Part shown: positions 26,764 through 35,558 of the stretch, one piece after another | Layout: each line of letters begins with the position of its first letter | How positions within the stretch are numbered: the first letter of the stretch is position 1 | Source: Chitinophaga silvisoli | GTDB lineage: Bacteria > Bacteroidota > Bacteroidia > Chitinophagales > Chitinophagaceae | Direction of reading: 5' to 3' | DNA: 64,000 bases | Assembly (NCBI RefSeq): GCF_003412465.1 | Contig: NZ_QTJV01000007.1 | Span: forward strand, 62,001-126,000 | Position numbers and translations under genes: made by a program | Notes under the pieces: model-generated | Databases searched by the model: none | What the model saw: the letters and a program-made list of their open reading frames with translations, nothing else | Told to the model about the DNA's origin: nothing

Positions 26764-27000
26764 ATGAAAAAGATTTTGATCTCCTCCATTGTAGGTTTAT
26801 GCGCCCTTGCCGCCAGCACGCATGCGCAGGCCCAGGTAATCTTTGTCAGACCCGCCCCAAGAGTTGTTGTCGTTGCAAGGCCAGTGCCTCCACCTCCGCC
26901 GCCGCCACCTGTAAGGGTAGTTGTTGTAAGGCCGGTACCTCCACCACCTGCAAGGGTGGTCGTTGTAAGACCAAGACCTGTCGTGTTCGCAAGGTTGTAA
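26764..27000 (+). CDS. Small secreted Pro/Val/Arg-rich low-complexity protein
   Basis: 78 aa. A signal peptide (MKKILISSIVGLCALAASTHAQ) is followed by a repetitive mature segment of VVVVRP and PPPPPP blocks, with three imperfect repeats of R-V-V-V-V-(A/R)-(R)-P. There is no catalytic or binding motif. Similar low-complexity secreted peptides occur in Chitinophagaceae, and a surface or periplasmic structural role is possible. Another frame of the same DNA reads Cys/Lys-rich and is judged spurious. It lies 13 bp after the Spy-like gene and before a strong terminator. Confidence 0.6.
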   Translation: MKKILISSIVGLCALAASTHAQAQVIFVRPAPRVVVVARPVPPPPPPPPVRVVVVRPVPPPPARVVVVRPRPVVFARL

Positions 27001-27029
27001 AAGAATGTCAAAAATAATTTAAGAAACCA

Positions 27030-27084
27030 GGCAACTGCTGCTCTTATAAAAATTGGATGGCTCTAAGAGTAGTGGTTGCCTTTT
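27030..27084 (+). terminator. Terminator after the Spy-like pair
   Basis: GGCAACTGCTGCTCTTA (27030-27046) pairs with TAAGAGTAGTGGTTGCC (27064-27080) with two G-U pairs, followed by TTTT. It serves the plus-strand pair and lies 40 bp before the end of the minus-strand kinase gene. Confidence 0.8.
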
Positions 27085-27119
27085 CAAACTAACCTTCATT
27101 TTGCATTTGGTATCCGCCT

Positions 27120-28814
27120 CTACACTGCCACCGGCAAACTAAACCCAAACACTGCACCTTCCCCCAACTTACTATTCACCCATATCTTTCCCCCCTGGGC
27201 CTCAATAAACTCCCTGGAAATCGACAAACCTAAACCTGTTCCTGCTTTCTCTGGCGTACCAGGCACCTTAAAGTACCTGTCAAAAATCTTCGGCAGGTAC
27301 TTTTCATCAATCCCCCTCCCGTGATCTGCCACCGTAAATGAAATATTATTTTGACTCAGCTCCGTCGTCAACACAATCTCATCATCCTCGGGAGAATACT
27401 TCACTGCATTCGTCAAAAAATTCGTTAACACCCAGGCTGTCTTCTCCGGATCTGTCAGCATCTTACACGGTGTCGCTGCTTCTTCCACACGCACCCGTAT
27501 ATTCTTCTGTTGTGCCAGGAAACTAACCGTACTCGTTGCATTCTCTATAATAATTGAAGGACTCACCGGTGCTATCTTCAACTGGATATGCCCTGTTTCC
27601 ACCTGGCTCATATTCAGCAACTCACTTGTAATCTTCAGCAACCTGTCTGAATCATCCGTAATACTTTTAATCAGCTCATCCTGCTCCTTATTCACCGACC
27701 CTACCCGGTGATCCGCCAGCAACTGCGCACTCATTTTAATACTCGCAATAGGTGTCTTCAACTCATGAGAAATCGTAGCTATGAAATTCGTCTTCGCCTC
27801 ATTCAACTCATGAAAAGGCGTAATATTTCGCAACACGATCACCTGCCCAATCACCCGCTCATTATTATCTACATTGATCACATCCAAATGAAAATAACTC
27901 TCCTTATTATCCGCAAAGATCTTCAATTCCTTTTCCTTACTTTTCTCCTGCAGCAAACTACGCATCAGGTCATTCTGCAATGCCACATCCGGTGCATACT
28001 TGCCCGCAATCTCTATTTCTTTTAAACCTAAGAGCTTCTCGGCTACACGATTTGCAAACAGGATATGCCGGGTGTCATCAATCCCGATAATCCCGTCATT
28101 CATCTGGTTGATGATGGTATCAATACGTGATTTCTCAAATTTGATCTTAGCCAGGTTACTATGCTCATACTCATTCAGTTTTTCCGCCATGGTATTAAAT
28201 GCCTGTGCCAATTCCCCGAATTCATCATGCTGATTGAGATGGATCCTGCGGGAATAATCCTTGTTCACAATTGATTTGATCCCTTCGGACAATGCATTGA
28301 TCGGCTCACTGATGATACCCGGGAAGTTCACCGCCAGTGTAAATGCAACCAGTGATAATAAGGAGAAGATGATCATCAGCCAGTTACTAAAGCGCTTTGC
28401 ATTGGCCATAGCCGTACTGTTCTTGGCAAAGATGGCCTGCTGGTTAGCTGTATTGATCAGGTATATTTTCTCCCGCAGGCGCTGCTGCAGGGAGTCATTG
28501 CCGGGTGCCAGTTTTAATTTTTCAAAGAGATCCCGTACTGCGGCTGTTGCCACACCCTCGCCAGGTTCAGTGATGTTTGCTTCCTGCCTGGCAAGGTTTT
28601 CTTCAAAGGTCTTTATACTCTTCGGATCCGTACGAAACTGTTCCAGCGTCTGCAACATATTATTGCTATATACCAGCGTTTCGTAATTATCTTTCAATAC
28701 AAGATGTGCATCCTTCTTCATCAGGTTGATAGAGAAGATGCCCAGCAATCCGGATACGAGGATGGCCGTAAATAAAAACCCAATGCCTATACTTAATTTC
28801 GTTTTCAGGCGCAT
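27120..28814 (-). CDS. Sensor histidine kinase of the kdp locus (TM-HAMP-PAS-HisKA-HATPase)
   Basis: 564 aa. Order: TM1 (9-30), extracytoplasmic helical sensor domain (about 31-165), TM2 (about 168-190), HAMP (GIKSIVNKDYSRRIHLNQHDEFGEL), PAS (IINQMNDGIIGIDDTRHILF), HisKA with phospho-acceptor His350 in ATISHELKTPIAS, and HATPase_c with N (LTNAVKYS), G1 (VADHGRGID) and G2 (GTGLGLSIS) boxes. Its start directly follows the stop of the KdpD-like gene (1 bp gap), so they are coupled. It appears to supply the kinase half missing from that KdpD. The likely response regulator is the sigma-54 activator at the other end of the locus; that pairing is inferred. Confidence 0.88.
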   Translation of the reverse strand: MRLKTKLSIGIGFLFTAILVSGLLGIFSINLMKKDAHLVLKDNYETLVYSNNMLQTLEQFRTDPKSIKTFEENLARQEANITEPGEGVATAAVRDLFEKLKLAPGNDSLQQRLREKIYLINTANQQAIFAKNSTAMANAKRFSNWLMIIFSLLSLVAFTLAVNFPGIISEPINALSEGIKSIVNKDYSRRIHLNQHDEFGELAQAFNTMAEKLNEYEHSNLAKIKFEKSRIDTIINQMNDGIIGIDDTRHILFANRVAEKLLGLKEIEIAGKYAPDVALQNDLMRSLLQEKSKEKELKIFADNKESYFHLDVINVDNNERVIGQVIVLRNITPFHELNEAKTNFIATISHELKTPIASIKMSAQLLADHRVGSVNKEQDELIKSITDDSDRLLKITSELLNMSQVETGHIQLKIAPVSPSIIIENATSTVSFLAQQKNIRVRVEEAATPCKMLTDPEKTAWVLTNFLTNAVKYSPEDDEIVLTTELSQNNISFTVADHGRGIDEKYLPKIFDRYFKVPGTPEKAGTGLGLSISREFIEAQGGKIWVNSKLGEGAVFGFSLPVAV

Positions 28815-28815
28815 C

Positions 28816-29940
28816 TTATGACAGAATTATAACGTCAATATCCGATTCAGACAATTTACCCAGTAACTGGGCAAATACAGCCGTGTTCAACACCATGCCT
28901 AATACATTGAGATGGGGTTTCCCCATGCAGATAGTCGTGATGTTTTTTTCCTCAGCTGTGACCATGATCGTTTTGGCAATATTACTACTTTTTACTTTCA
29001 GTACTTCGCCTCCCAGTTCCATCGCCAGCTTGAAATTATTGATCAGGTGCCGCTGAGAGGCCAGCTCGATCCTGTCCATATTCTCCTTCGGTGTCTGTAC
29101 ATACAGTACATAAAAACGGCTATGGTAGTAAGCCGCCAGTCTCGCCGTCTTCCTGATCACCTTGCGGGCAATGACATGGTTACTGCTGATGCAGGCCAGG
29201 AATCGCTCGCTACGAAGGTGCGCCGTGCGGGGAAGCGCCGATTCGATCTTACGCTCTACCTGGGAGGCCACTTCTTTCAATGCCAGTTCGCGTAACTGTA
29301 AGATCTTTTCCGGCTGGAAAAAGTTCTTCATAGCCACAGCGATCTTATCAGGGGTATAGATCTTGCCTTCCTGTAAACGTGTGATGAGCTCATCGGCAGT
29401 GAGGTCGATATTCACCACTTCATCGGCTTGCAGCAGGATGCTGTCAGGAATCCGCTCCGAGACATCTATACCAGTAATGTTCTTGACTTCTTCCTGCAAG
29501 CTTTCAATATGCTGGATATTGACGGCGCTGATCACATTGATGCCTGCATCCAGAATTTCCATTACATCCTGCCAGCGTTTTTCATTCTTGCTGCCTTCGA
29601 TGTTGGAGTGGGCCAGTTCATCGATCACGACCACTTCCGGATGAAGGTTGAGTACCGCCTGCATATCCAGTTCATCGAGCATTTTGCCTTTATAGAATAA
29701 CTGGCGACGTGGAATAACAGGCAGGCCCTCCAGTAAAGAGTGGGTTTCCGGCCTGTTATGTGTTTCGATGTAGGCGATTTGAATGTTGACACCGTTCCGC
29801 AGCAGGGTACGAGCCTCCGTAAGCATACGATAGGTTTTGCCTACACCGGCACTCATGCCGATGTAGACTTTAAATTTTCCACGCCTGGATTGACGGATCA
29901 GGTCGAGGAAATGTTGGACGTTATTTTCTTTTTCAGTCAT
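28816..29940 (-). CDS. kdpD: KdpD sensor half: KdpD N-terminal domain plus USP domain, no kinase
   Basis: 374 aa, less than half the length of E. coli KdpD. It contains the KdpD N-terminal ATP-binding domain (Walker A GMSAGVGKT at 28-36, Walker B VVVIDELAHSN, and VNIQHIESL), then a universal-stress-protein-like domain (FLACISSNHVIARKVIRKTA, MVTAEEKNITTICMGKP). The four-helix membrane region, GAF and histidine-kinase domains are absent, and the protein should be cytoplasmic. In full KdpD these parts sense potassium/ATP and, in some bacteria, cyclic di-AMP. Here the module would have to act on the separate histidine kinase encoded just downstream. The gene starts 40 bp after the GNAT gene stop. 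Confidence 0.88.
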   Translation of the reverse strand: MTEKENNVQHFLDLIRQSRRGKFKVYIGMSAGVGKTYRMLTEARTLLRNGVNIQIAYIETHNRPETHSLLEGLPVIPRRQLFYKGKMLDELDMQAVLNLHPEVVVIDELAHSNIEGSKNEKRWQDVMEILDAGINVISAVNIQHIESLQEEVKNITGIDVSERIPDSILLQADEVVNIDLTADELITRLQEGKIYTPDKIAVAMKNFFQPEKILQLRELALKEVASQVERKIESALPRTAHLRSERFLACISSNHVIARKVIRKTARLAAYYHSRFYVLYVQTPKENMDRIELASQRHLINNFKLAMELGGEVLKVKSSNIAKTIMVTAEEKNITTICMGKPHLNVLGMVLNTAVFAQLLGKLSESDIDVIILS

Positions 29941-29980
29941 GAATAGGGAGACTGTTTTTTTGTGAGGGCCTTCGGCCGGC

Positions 29981-30574
29981 TTATGAAAGAAGCAGCTGCG
30001 CTGCCGTAGATTTTACCGCTTGCGAAATTCCATGTTCCTGTGGCGTATACAACATCGCCGTGCAAATACAATGTTTGAATTCCTTCTTCTGTAAAATATC
30101 ATAATTGACACAACCTTTACACCCTGCCCAGAACTGCTCATCCTTCGTGATCTCACTAAAGGTCACCGGCTCAAACCCCAGCTTTGTATTCATCTTCATG
30201 ATCGCCAGTCCACTCGTAATACTAAAGACCTTTGCTGCCGGGTACAATTCCCTCGATAATCTAAAGATCCTTTTTTTGATCCTGGAAGCAACCCCCATAT
30301 TACGAAATGAAGGATTTACAATCAGTCCTGAATTCGAAACATATTCCCCATGCCCCCATATCTCAATATAGGAAAATCCTACCCACACTTTATCAGCCGT
30401 TACAGCTATCACTGCTTTACCCTGCCTGATCTTATCAATAATAGTGGATACGGGCCGCTTTCCTATCCCGGTACCTCTCGCTTTGGCGGAAGCTTCCATT
30501 TCATCAGTAATTGTAGCGGCATATTGAATGTCAGAAAGTGTCGCCTTCCTGACGATAATCCGGTCCTGTTCCAT
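29981..30574 (-). CDS. GNAT acetyltransferase resembling Bacteroidota ArgA-like N-acetylglutamate synthase, inside kdp operon
   Basis: 197 aa from MEQDRIIVRKATLSD; a longer reading would overlap kdpC. GNAT motif A is NSGLIVNPSFRNMGVASRIKKRIF. Blocks such as EMEASAKARGTGIGKR, SYIEIWGHGEYVSNSG, FWAGCKGCVNYDIL and CICTAMLYTP are, from memory, those of the acetyltransferase encoded beside argG in Bacteroidota, thought to serve as N-acetylglutamate synthase. No arginine genes are nearby. It lies 8 bp after kdpC and before kdpD, so it is co-transcribed. It may modify a kdp component or be a translocated paralogue; the substrate is unknown. Confidence 0.75.
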   Translation of the reverse strand: MEQDRIIVRKATLSDIQYAATITDEMEASAKARGTGIGKRPVSTIIDKIRQGKAVIAVTADKVWVGFSYIEIWGHGEYVSNSGLIVNPSFRNMGVASRIKKRIFRLSRELYPAAKVFSITSGLAIMKMNTKLGFEPVTFSEITKDEQFWAGCKGCVNYDILQKKEFKHCICTAMLYTPQEHGISQAVKSTAAQLLLS

Positions 30575-30582
30575 TGTGCTAA

Positions 30583-31137
30583 TTATTTTAACGCGTCCAG
30601 CGCGATATTGAGTTTTAATACATTTACTTTGTCTGGTCCTAACCACGATTTGTCTGTATGGTCGGCTACCAGTTTACGGATAGCAGCTACATCCAGATGA
30701 CGAATTGCTGCAATTCTGATTACCTGGATGTCCGCAGCGGAAGGTGAGATATCAGGATCCAGGCCGCTCCCTGAAGCTGTCACCAGTTCAGCCGGGATAT
30801 CTGCCGCCAGTGTACCCGGGTTATGGGCCATGAAAGTATCGATCCTTTCCTGTACGGTCTTCAGATAATCAGGGTTGCTGGCTGCCTTGTTAGATCCCCC
30901 GGAACCTGCGGCATTGTAATCTACAGCAGATGGCCGGCCCTGGAAATATTTATCGTCTGTAAATTTCTGTCCTACATTTTCATAGCCCACCACTTTACCA
31001 TTTACTGAGATGGTGCGGCCCTTTCCCTGGCCTATGGCGAAGTGTGCCACACCTGCTATCAGCAGGGGATAGGCGACACCTAATACTAAGATTAAAATCA
31101 GGGTGAGCTTTATAGATGGCAAAAGATATTTTTTCAT
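30583..31137 (-). CDS. kdpC: Potassium-transporting ATPase subunit KdpC
   Basis: 184 aa. One N-terminal membrane helix (LPSIKLTLILILVLGVAYPLLIAG) is followed by a soluble domain with the KdpC signatures KYFQGRPSAVDYNAAGSGGSN, TASGSGLDPDISP and a C-terminal VNVLKLNIALDALK. KdpC links KdpA and KdpB in the inner-membrane complex and is required for ATP-driven high-affinity potassium uptake. It starts 2 bp after the kdpB stop. Length is normal (about 190). Confidence 0.95.
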   Translation of the reverse strand: MKKYLLPSIKLTLILILVLGVAYPLLIAGVAHFAIGQGKGRTISVNGKVVGYENVGQKFTDDKYFQGRPSAVDYNAAGSGGSNKAASNPDYLKTVQERIDTFMAHNPGTLAADIPAELVTASGSGLDPDISPSAADIQVIRIAAIRHLDVAAIRKLVADHTDKSWLGPDKVNVLKLNIALDALK

Positions 31138-31139
31138 TG

Positions 31140-33185
31140 TTACATGATTAAGGATAAAAATAAGTCTATCAGTTTGATACCGATGAATGGGATGATCACA
31201 CCACCCAGGCCGTAGATGAACAGGTTCCTGCGCAGGAGTGCACTTGCACCGATGGGCTTATAGGAGACCCCTCTCAGTGCCAGCGGAATCAATGCAGGAA
31301 TAATAATCGCATTGAAAATCACCGCTGAAAGTATAGCACTCTCCGGGCTTTTCAGGTGCATGATATTCAGTCCCTGCAAAGCTGGAATGGCTGTCACGAA
31401 TAGTGCCGGTACGATGGCAAAATACTTGGCCACATCATTGGCAATGGAGAAGGTAGTCAGGGTACCGCGTGTCATGAGCAACTGTTTACCGATCTCAACG
31501 ATCTCAATCAGTTTGGTAGGGTCATTGTCCAGGTCAACCATGTTGCCTGCTTCTTTGGCTGCCTGTGTACCGCTGTTCATGGCTACGCCTACATCGGCCT
31601 GTGCCAGTGCCGGCGCATCGTTTGTACCGTCGCCCATCATCGCCACCAGTTTACCACCTTCCTGTTCACGGCGGATGTAAATCATTTTATCTTCTGGTTT
31701 TGCTTCAGCAATGAAGTCATCCACACCTGCTTTTTCAGCAATGAACTTAGCCGTAAGTGGGTTATCGCCCGTTACCATTACCGTCTTTACACCCATGCGG
31801 CGCAGCCGTTCGAAACGCTCGCGGATCCCGGGTTTGATGATGTCCTGCAATTCGATGACACCCATTACCATTTCATTCTGACTCACTACCAGTGGCGTAC
31901 CACCATTGGAAGAAATCTCTTTCACCTTCTCCTCCGTTTCGGCAGGAAACTCATTGCCGGCACGGGTTACGATATTACGAATCGCATCATAAGCACCCTT
32001 CCGGATGCGTAGCTGACCCAGGTTCAGGCCACTGCTGCGGGTCTCTGCCGTGAAAGGAATGAAGGTTGCGCCCGCCGCATTTAAGTTGCTGGTTTTAATC
32101 CCTTTTTCAGCGGCTAACTCAATGATCGATTTACCTTCAGGTGTTTCATCTGCCAGCGAAGCGAGTGTACAGGCTTCGAAGAATTCTTTCTTCCCTATAC
32201 TATATGCCGGCCAGAAGTGTGTAGCCTTCCTGTTGCCGATAGTGATGGTACCTGTCTTATCGAGTAAGAGGGTATCCAGGTCACCGGCAGTTTCCACGGC
32301 TTTACCGCTCTTGGTGATCACGTTTGCCCTCAGTGCACGGTCCATACCTGCTATACCGATGGCGCTCAATAAACCGCCGATGGTGGTAGGAATCAGGCAA
32401 ACAAAAAGAGAAACGAATGCGGCAATGGTAATCGGGGTGTGTGAGAAATCACCAAAAGGTTTCAGTGTCACACATACAATAATGAATACCAGGGTAAAGC
32501 TGGCCAGCAGGATCGTCAGCGCAATTTCGTTCGGCGTTTTCTGACGACTTGCGCCTTCTACCAGTGCAATCATTTTGTCCAGGAAGCTTTCGCCGGGATC
32601 GGTGGTCACTCTTACTTTGATCTTATCACTCAGCACTTTTGTACCACCGGTAACAGAGCTTTTATCGCCACCTGCTTCCCTGATCACGGGAGCTGATTCA
32701 CCAGTGATCGCTGACTCATCGATGGTGGCAAGACCCTGTATGATTTCGCCATCCATAGGGATCATGTCGCCGGCTTCGCAGATGAAGATGTCGCCTTTGC
32801 GTAGTTGGGAAGAAGGAACGATTTTCACTTCGTCCATAAAGATCTCGCCGACAGCCAGTATTTTTTTGGCAGGGGTTTCTTCTCTTGTCTTACGCAGACT
32901 TTCCGCCTGCGCTTTACCCCGGGCTTCAGCGATGGCTTCGGCAAAGTTGGCAAAGAGTAAGGTTAACAGCAGGATGATAAAGACCGTGAGGTTGTAAGCA
33001 GGTGCACCCTGTGATGCATCTTTTGTATAAAAAGTATATGCGGTCACAATCAGCATGATAGCGGTACCTATCTCCACGGTGAACATAACCGGGTTGCGGA
33101 ACATGCTCCGGGGAGAGAGTTTGATGAATGCCTGTTTTAAGGCACCGGCTACCAATGAAGGTTCGAATAATTTATTGTTGGACAT
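31140..33185 (-). CDS. kdpB: Potassium-transporting P-type ATPase subunit KdpB
   Basis: 681 aa, full family length. The phosphorylated Asp309 lies in LLLDKTGTITIGN, the actuator loop is DESAITGESAPV, the nucleotide region contains KGAYDA, and the hinge is MVTGDNPLTA with MMGDGTNDAPALAQADVG. Membrane helices flank these domains, and the selectivity-adjacent segment FVSLFVCLIPTTIGGLLSAIGIAG is typical of KdpB. It hydrolyses ATP to drive potassium through KdpA. It lies 12 bp after kdpA and 2 bp before kdpC. Confidence 0.97.
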   Translation of the reverse strand: MSNNKLFEPSLVAGALKQAFIKLSPRSMFRNPVMFTVEIGTAIMLIVTAYTFYTKDASQGAPAYNLTVFIILLLTLLFANFAEAIAEARGKAQAESLRKTREETPAKKILAVGEIFMDEVKIVPSSQLRKGDIFICEAGDMIPMDGEIIQGLATIDESAITGESAPVIREAGGDKSSVTGGTKVLSDKIKVRVTTDPGESFLDKMIALVEGASRQKTPNEIALTILLASFTLVFIIVCVTLKPFGDFSHTPITIAAFVSLFVCLIPTTIGGLLSAIGIAGMDRALRANVITKSGKAVETAGDLDTLLLDKTGTITIGNRKATHFWPAYSIGKKEFFEACTLASLADETPEGKSIIELAAEKGIKTSNLNAAGATFIPFTAETRSSGLNLGQLRIRKGAYDAIRNIVTRAGNEFPAETEEKVKEISSNGGTPLVVSQNEMVMGVIELQDIIKPGIRERFERLRRMGVKTVMVTGDNPLTAKFIAEKAGVDDFIAEAKPEDKMIYIRREQEGGKLVAMMGDGTNDAPALAQADVGVAMNSGTQAAKEAGNMVDLDNDPTKLIEIVEIGKQLLMTRGTLTTFSIANDVAKYFAIVPALFVTAIPALQGLNIMHLKSPESAILSAVIFNAIIIPALIPLALRGVSYKPIGASALLRRNLFIYGLGGVIIPFIGIKLIDLFLSLIM

Positions 33186-33197
33186 GACAGGAAACGA

Positions 33198-34877
33198 TTA
33201 ATATAATTGAAAGAATTCGGCCACAGGTCCCAGTGTCAAAGCGGGGAAGAAGGCCAGTGCAGCTACGATCATAATGACAGCATAGGTCATGATACCAAAG
33301 GTAGCGGTGTCTGTCTGCAGCGTACCGGCAGATTCCGGCGTATATTTTTTATTCGCCAGGATTCCTGCGATGGCTACGGGGCCGATGATGGGCAGGAACC
33401 TGCCTAACAACATCACAATACCTGTGCTGATATTCCAGAAGATATTGTTATCCCCGAGTCCTTCGAAACCGGAGCCGTTGTTGGCAGAGGACGAAGTATA
33501 TTCATACAGCATCTCCGAGAATCCGTGGTGACCTGGATTATTTAACCAGGCTGCCTGGGGATAGTACGCTGCGATGGCGGTACCAACCAGGATTAAGAAG
33601 GGGTGGAAGAGCGCGATAATGGCAGCGATCTTCATTTCCTTTGCTTCCACTTTGCGACCCATGAATTCGGGGGTACGGCCTACCATAAGTCCGGAGATAA
33701 ACACGGCAATGATGAGGAAGATAAAGTAGTTCAGCAGTCCCACACCTTTACCACCATAGAAGCAGTTGATCATCATACCCAGCAATTGCATGGCACCGGA
33801 GAGTGGCATGGAACTATCGTGCATGGAGTTCACCGAGCCGGTAGAAATGATCGTGGTCATCACCTGCCAGTAGGCAGAGGCAGCTACGCCTATACGTACT
33901 TCCTTACCTTCCATGGCCGTGTGATCATGCAGACCTATTTTGGCAAGGGCGGGGTTGCCACCCAGTTCGGAGAGCATGTTAGGGATCATCAACGTGAGCA
34001 TACCGATGGTCATGACACCGAAGACGGCATAGCCCAGTTTCTTCCTGTTGATGAAAAACCCGAAAGCAAAAACAAGGGCCATTGGCAGGATACATTGGGC
34101 GATGGCTTCGACCATGTTGGTAAAGTAACCTGGATTTTCCAGGGGATGGGCGGAGTTAGCGCCGAACCAGCCACCGCCGTTGGTACCCAGGTGTTTGATG
34201 GCGATCATGCCGGCAGCCGGACCGCGGGATACCTGTACGGTATCGCCCTGGAGGGTGGTAATGGTGTCTTTGCCGTCGAAAGAGGCAGGGGTGCCACTAA
34301 ATGCCAGGATGATGGCCATAATCACCGCCAGGGGCAATAAGAGGCGCGTAATCGTCTTAATAAAGAAAACGAAGAAGTTACCCAGCTTCCCGGTCGTTTT
34401 GCCTGCAAACGCCTTAAAAAGCACCGCTACAGCTGCCATACCGCTTGCTGCAGATACAAATTGCAGGAAGGTGATGACGATGAGTTGTGAGAGGTAGGTA
34501 AGTCCGGATTCGCCGGAATAGTGTTGCAGGTTACAGTTGACGAGGAAACTGATACTTGTATTGAAGGCCAGGTCGGGAGTCATGTTCCCGTTACCATCCG
34601 GGTTGAGGGGAAGGTGTGCCTGGAACAGGAGAATGAAGAATGCGTAGATGAGCCAGACCAGGTTGATGGTTAATAAAGCCACCATGTGCTGTTTCCAGTT
34701 CATTTCCTTATTTGGATCGATGCCGCAGGTGCGGTAGAGGAATCGTTCAAAAGGAGATAGGAAGTCGGTAAAGGTAGGTGCCCCGCTGAATACTTTGGCG
34801 ATGTACTTTCCGAGGGGGAAAGCAATCAGTAAGGTAATGAAGAAGGTGACTAAGACACCTGTGATTTCGCTGTTCAT
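33198..34877 (-). CDS. kdpA: Potassium-transporting ATPase subunit KdpA
   Basis: 559 aa, ten or more membrane helices. Selectivity-filter-like repeats are visible: NCNLQHYSGESGLTY, GTNGGGWFGANSAHPLENP, STGSVNSMHDSSMPLSG and SSANNGSGFEGLGDN, the four P-loops of the superfamily-of-K-transporters fold. The N-terminus (GKYIAKVF, FERFLYRTCGIDPNKEMNWK) is typical. It binds and conducts potassium in the Kdp complex. It starts 11 bp after the kdpF stop. Confidence 0.97.
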   Translation of the reverse strand: MNSEITGVLVTFFITLLIAFPLGKYIAKVFSGAPTFTDFLSPFERFLYRTCGIDPNKEMNWKQHMVALLTINLVWLIYAFFILLFQAHLPLNPDGNGNMTPDLAFNTSISFLVNCNLQHYSGESGLTYLSQLIVITFLQFVSAASGMAAVAVLFKAFAGKTTGKLGNFFVFFIKTITRLLLPLAVIMAIILAFSGTPASFDGKDTITTLQGDTVQVSRGPAAGMIAIKHLGTNGGGWFGANSAHPLENPGYFTNMVEAIAQCILPMALVFAFGFFINRKKLGYAVFGVMTIGMLTLMIPNMLSELGGNPALAKIGLHDHTAMEGKEVRIGVAASAYWQVMTTIISTGSVNSMHDSSMPLSGAMQLLGMMINCFYGGKGVGLLNYFIFLIIAVFISGLMVGRTPEFMGRKVEAKEMKIAAIIALFHPFLILVGTAIAAYYPQAAWLNNPGHHGFSEMLYEYTSSSANNGSGFEGLGDNNIFWNISTGIVMLLGRFLPIIGPVAIAGILANKKYTPESAGTLQTDTATFGIMTYAVIMIVAALAFFPALTLGPVAEFFQLY

Positions 34878-34888
34878 AATTTAAGAGA

Positions 34889-34969
34889 TCAGAATTTTTC
34901 AGGTTTTAAGAGCACATACACCAGGTAGATGAATACGAGGATGGATATGATCAGGAGTAATGTCATCAT
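34889..34969 (-). CDS. kdpF: KdpF, small membrane subunit of the Kdp complex
   Basis: 26 aa: MMTLLLIISILVF then IYLVYVLLKPEKF, a single membrane helix ending in the family motif Y-x-L-x-x-P-E-x-F. Two consecutive ATG codons are possible starts. KdpF stabilises the KdpABC complex. It sits in the canonical place directly before kdpA. It is short enough to be missed by automatic gene finding. Confidence 0.88.
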   Translation of the reverse strand: MMTLLLIISILVFIYLVYVLLKPEKF

Positions 34970-34972
34970 GGC

Positions 34973-35056
34973 TTAGATGTTTTCGAAGAAGTCAATAGAT
35001 TTATAAAAGATGTAAAAACAGGCTGCTATGATGAGCAGGTAGATGAATGTGAGCAT
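34973..35056 (-). CDS. 27-aa single-helix membrane peptide upstream of kdpF
   Basis: It reads MLTFIYLLIIAACFYIFYKS then IDFFENI, one predicted membrane helix with a short acidic tail. It stops 3 bp before kdpF and begins 4 bp after the 116-aa gene, so the tight spacing supports translation. It resembles KdpF in size and topology but lacks the LLKPEKF ending. It could be a second small Kdp subunit. Supported by position, codon phase and hydrophobicity only. Confidence 0.55.
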   Translation of the reverse strand: MLTFIYLLIIAACFYIFYKSIDFFENI

Positions 35057-35060
35057 ATGT

Positions 35061-35411
35061 TTAAGCGTGTAATTGTTGGATGTATACAGAGAAGATGTTC
35101 ACTGGCATTTTGCTTTGGATTTCCTGCCATTCCTGGCGGGAGCAAAGCATTTTCATGGCGCTGAAACTGTAGATGAATACGTTTTCGATGGCTGTTTTTA
35201 CCAGCTGGTTGCCTTTGTTGTAGATCTTTTCGGCCAGGATCATGCTGTGTTGCACTTCTCTTATTTCATGGTCCTGGATCATTTTCAGGGTATAATTAGC
35301 CAATACTTTGATACAGAGATAGGCAGAGCCGAATACGGGGGCTTTGACTATTTCTTTCTGAATGGAGGGTATTTCATCTGCTATTTCTGCAGCGGCTTCA
35401 TATTGGTTCAT
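35061..35411 (-). CDS. Conserved-looking hypothetical protein, first gene of the kdp operon
   Basis: 116 aa, helical, with no signal or membrane segment (MNQYEAAAEIADEIPSIQKE at the start, ending SVYIQQLHA). No domain is recognised. It is the first gene after the sigma-54-like promoter and lies 4 bp before the 27-aa peptide gene, so it should be induced with kdp. A regulatory or adaptor role is possible, but nothing in the sequence shows it. Confidence 0.65.
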   Translation of the reverse strand: MNQYEAAAEIADEIPSIQKEIVKAPVFGSAYLCIKVLANYTLKMIQDHEIREVQHSMILAEKIYNKGNQLVKTAIENVFIYSFSAMKMLCSRQEWQEIQSKMPVNIFSVYIQQLHA

Positions 35412-35438
35412 AAAAAATGATTTTTATATGGGGGATGA

Positions 35439-35456
35439 AGCCAATTGACGTGCCGG
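35439..35456 (-). promoter_or_regulatory. Sigma-54-type (-24/-12) promoter of the kdp operon
   Basis: Read on the minus strand, CCGGCACGTCAATTGGCT fits the consensus TGGCACG-N4-TTGC: GG and the -12 dinucleotide are in the correct ten-base spacing, with one change (TTGG for TTGC). It lies about 28 bases before the first ATG and just after the regulator gene, which encodes a sigma-54 activator. Confidence 0.65.
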
Positions 35457-35513
35457 GAGATTAAAATAGGGTTAAATGATTGGTTTTCAATGGTGACCTG
35501 GCCGACTGTAAAA

Positions 35514-35544
35514 ATAAAACCCTCTCATTTTGAGAGGGTTTTAT
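35514..35544. terminator. Terminator between the sigma-54 activator gene and the kdp operon
   Basis: A perfect 14-bp stem (ATAAAACCCTCTCA / TGAGAGGGTTTTAT) with a 3-base loop and A/T-rich arms that serve as a T-run in either direction. It insulates the regulator transcript from the kdp promoter. Confidence 0.88.
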
Positions 35545-35558
35545 CAATTTGAAACAAG

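Noticed and set aside
26799..27017. Cys/Lys-rich frame overlapping the Pro/Val-rich secreted peptide
   Set aside because: Alternative reading of the same repetitive DNA; lacks the signal peptide and start context of the chosen frame.
33603..34340. Plus-strand 245-codon frame opposite kdpA
   Set aside because: Gly/His/Asp-rich shadow of a strongly conserved membrane protein gene.
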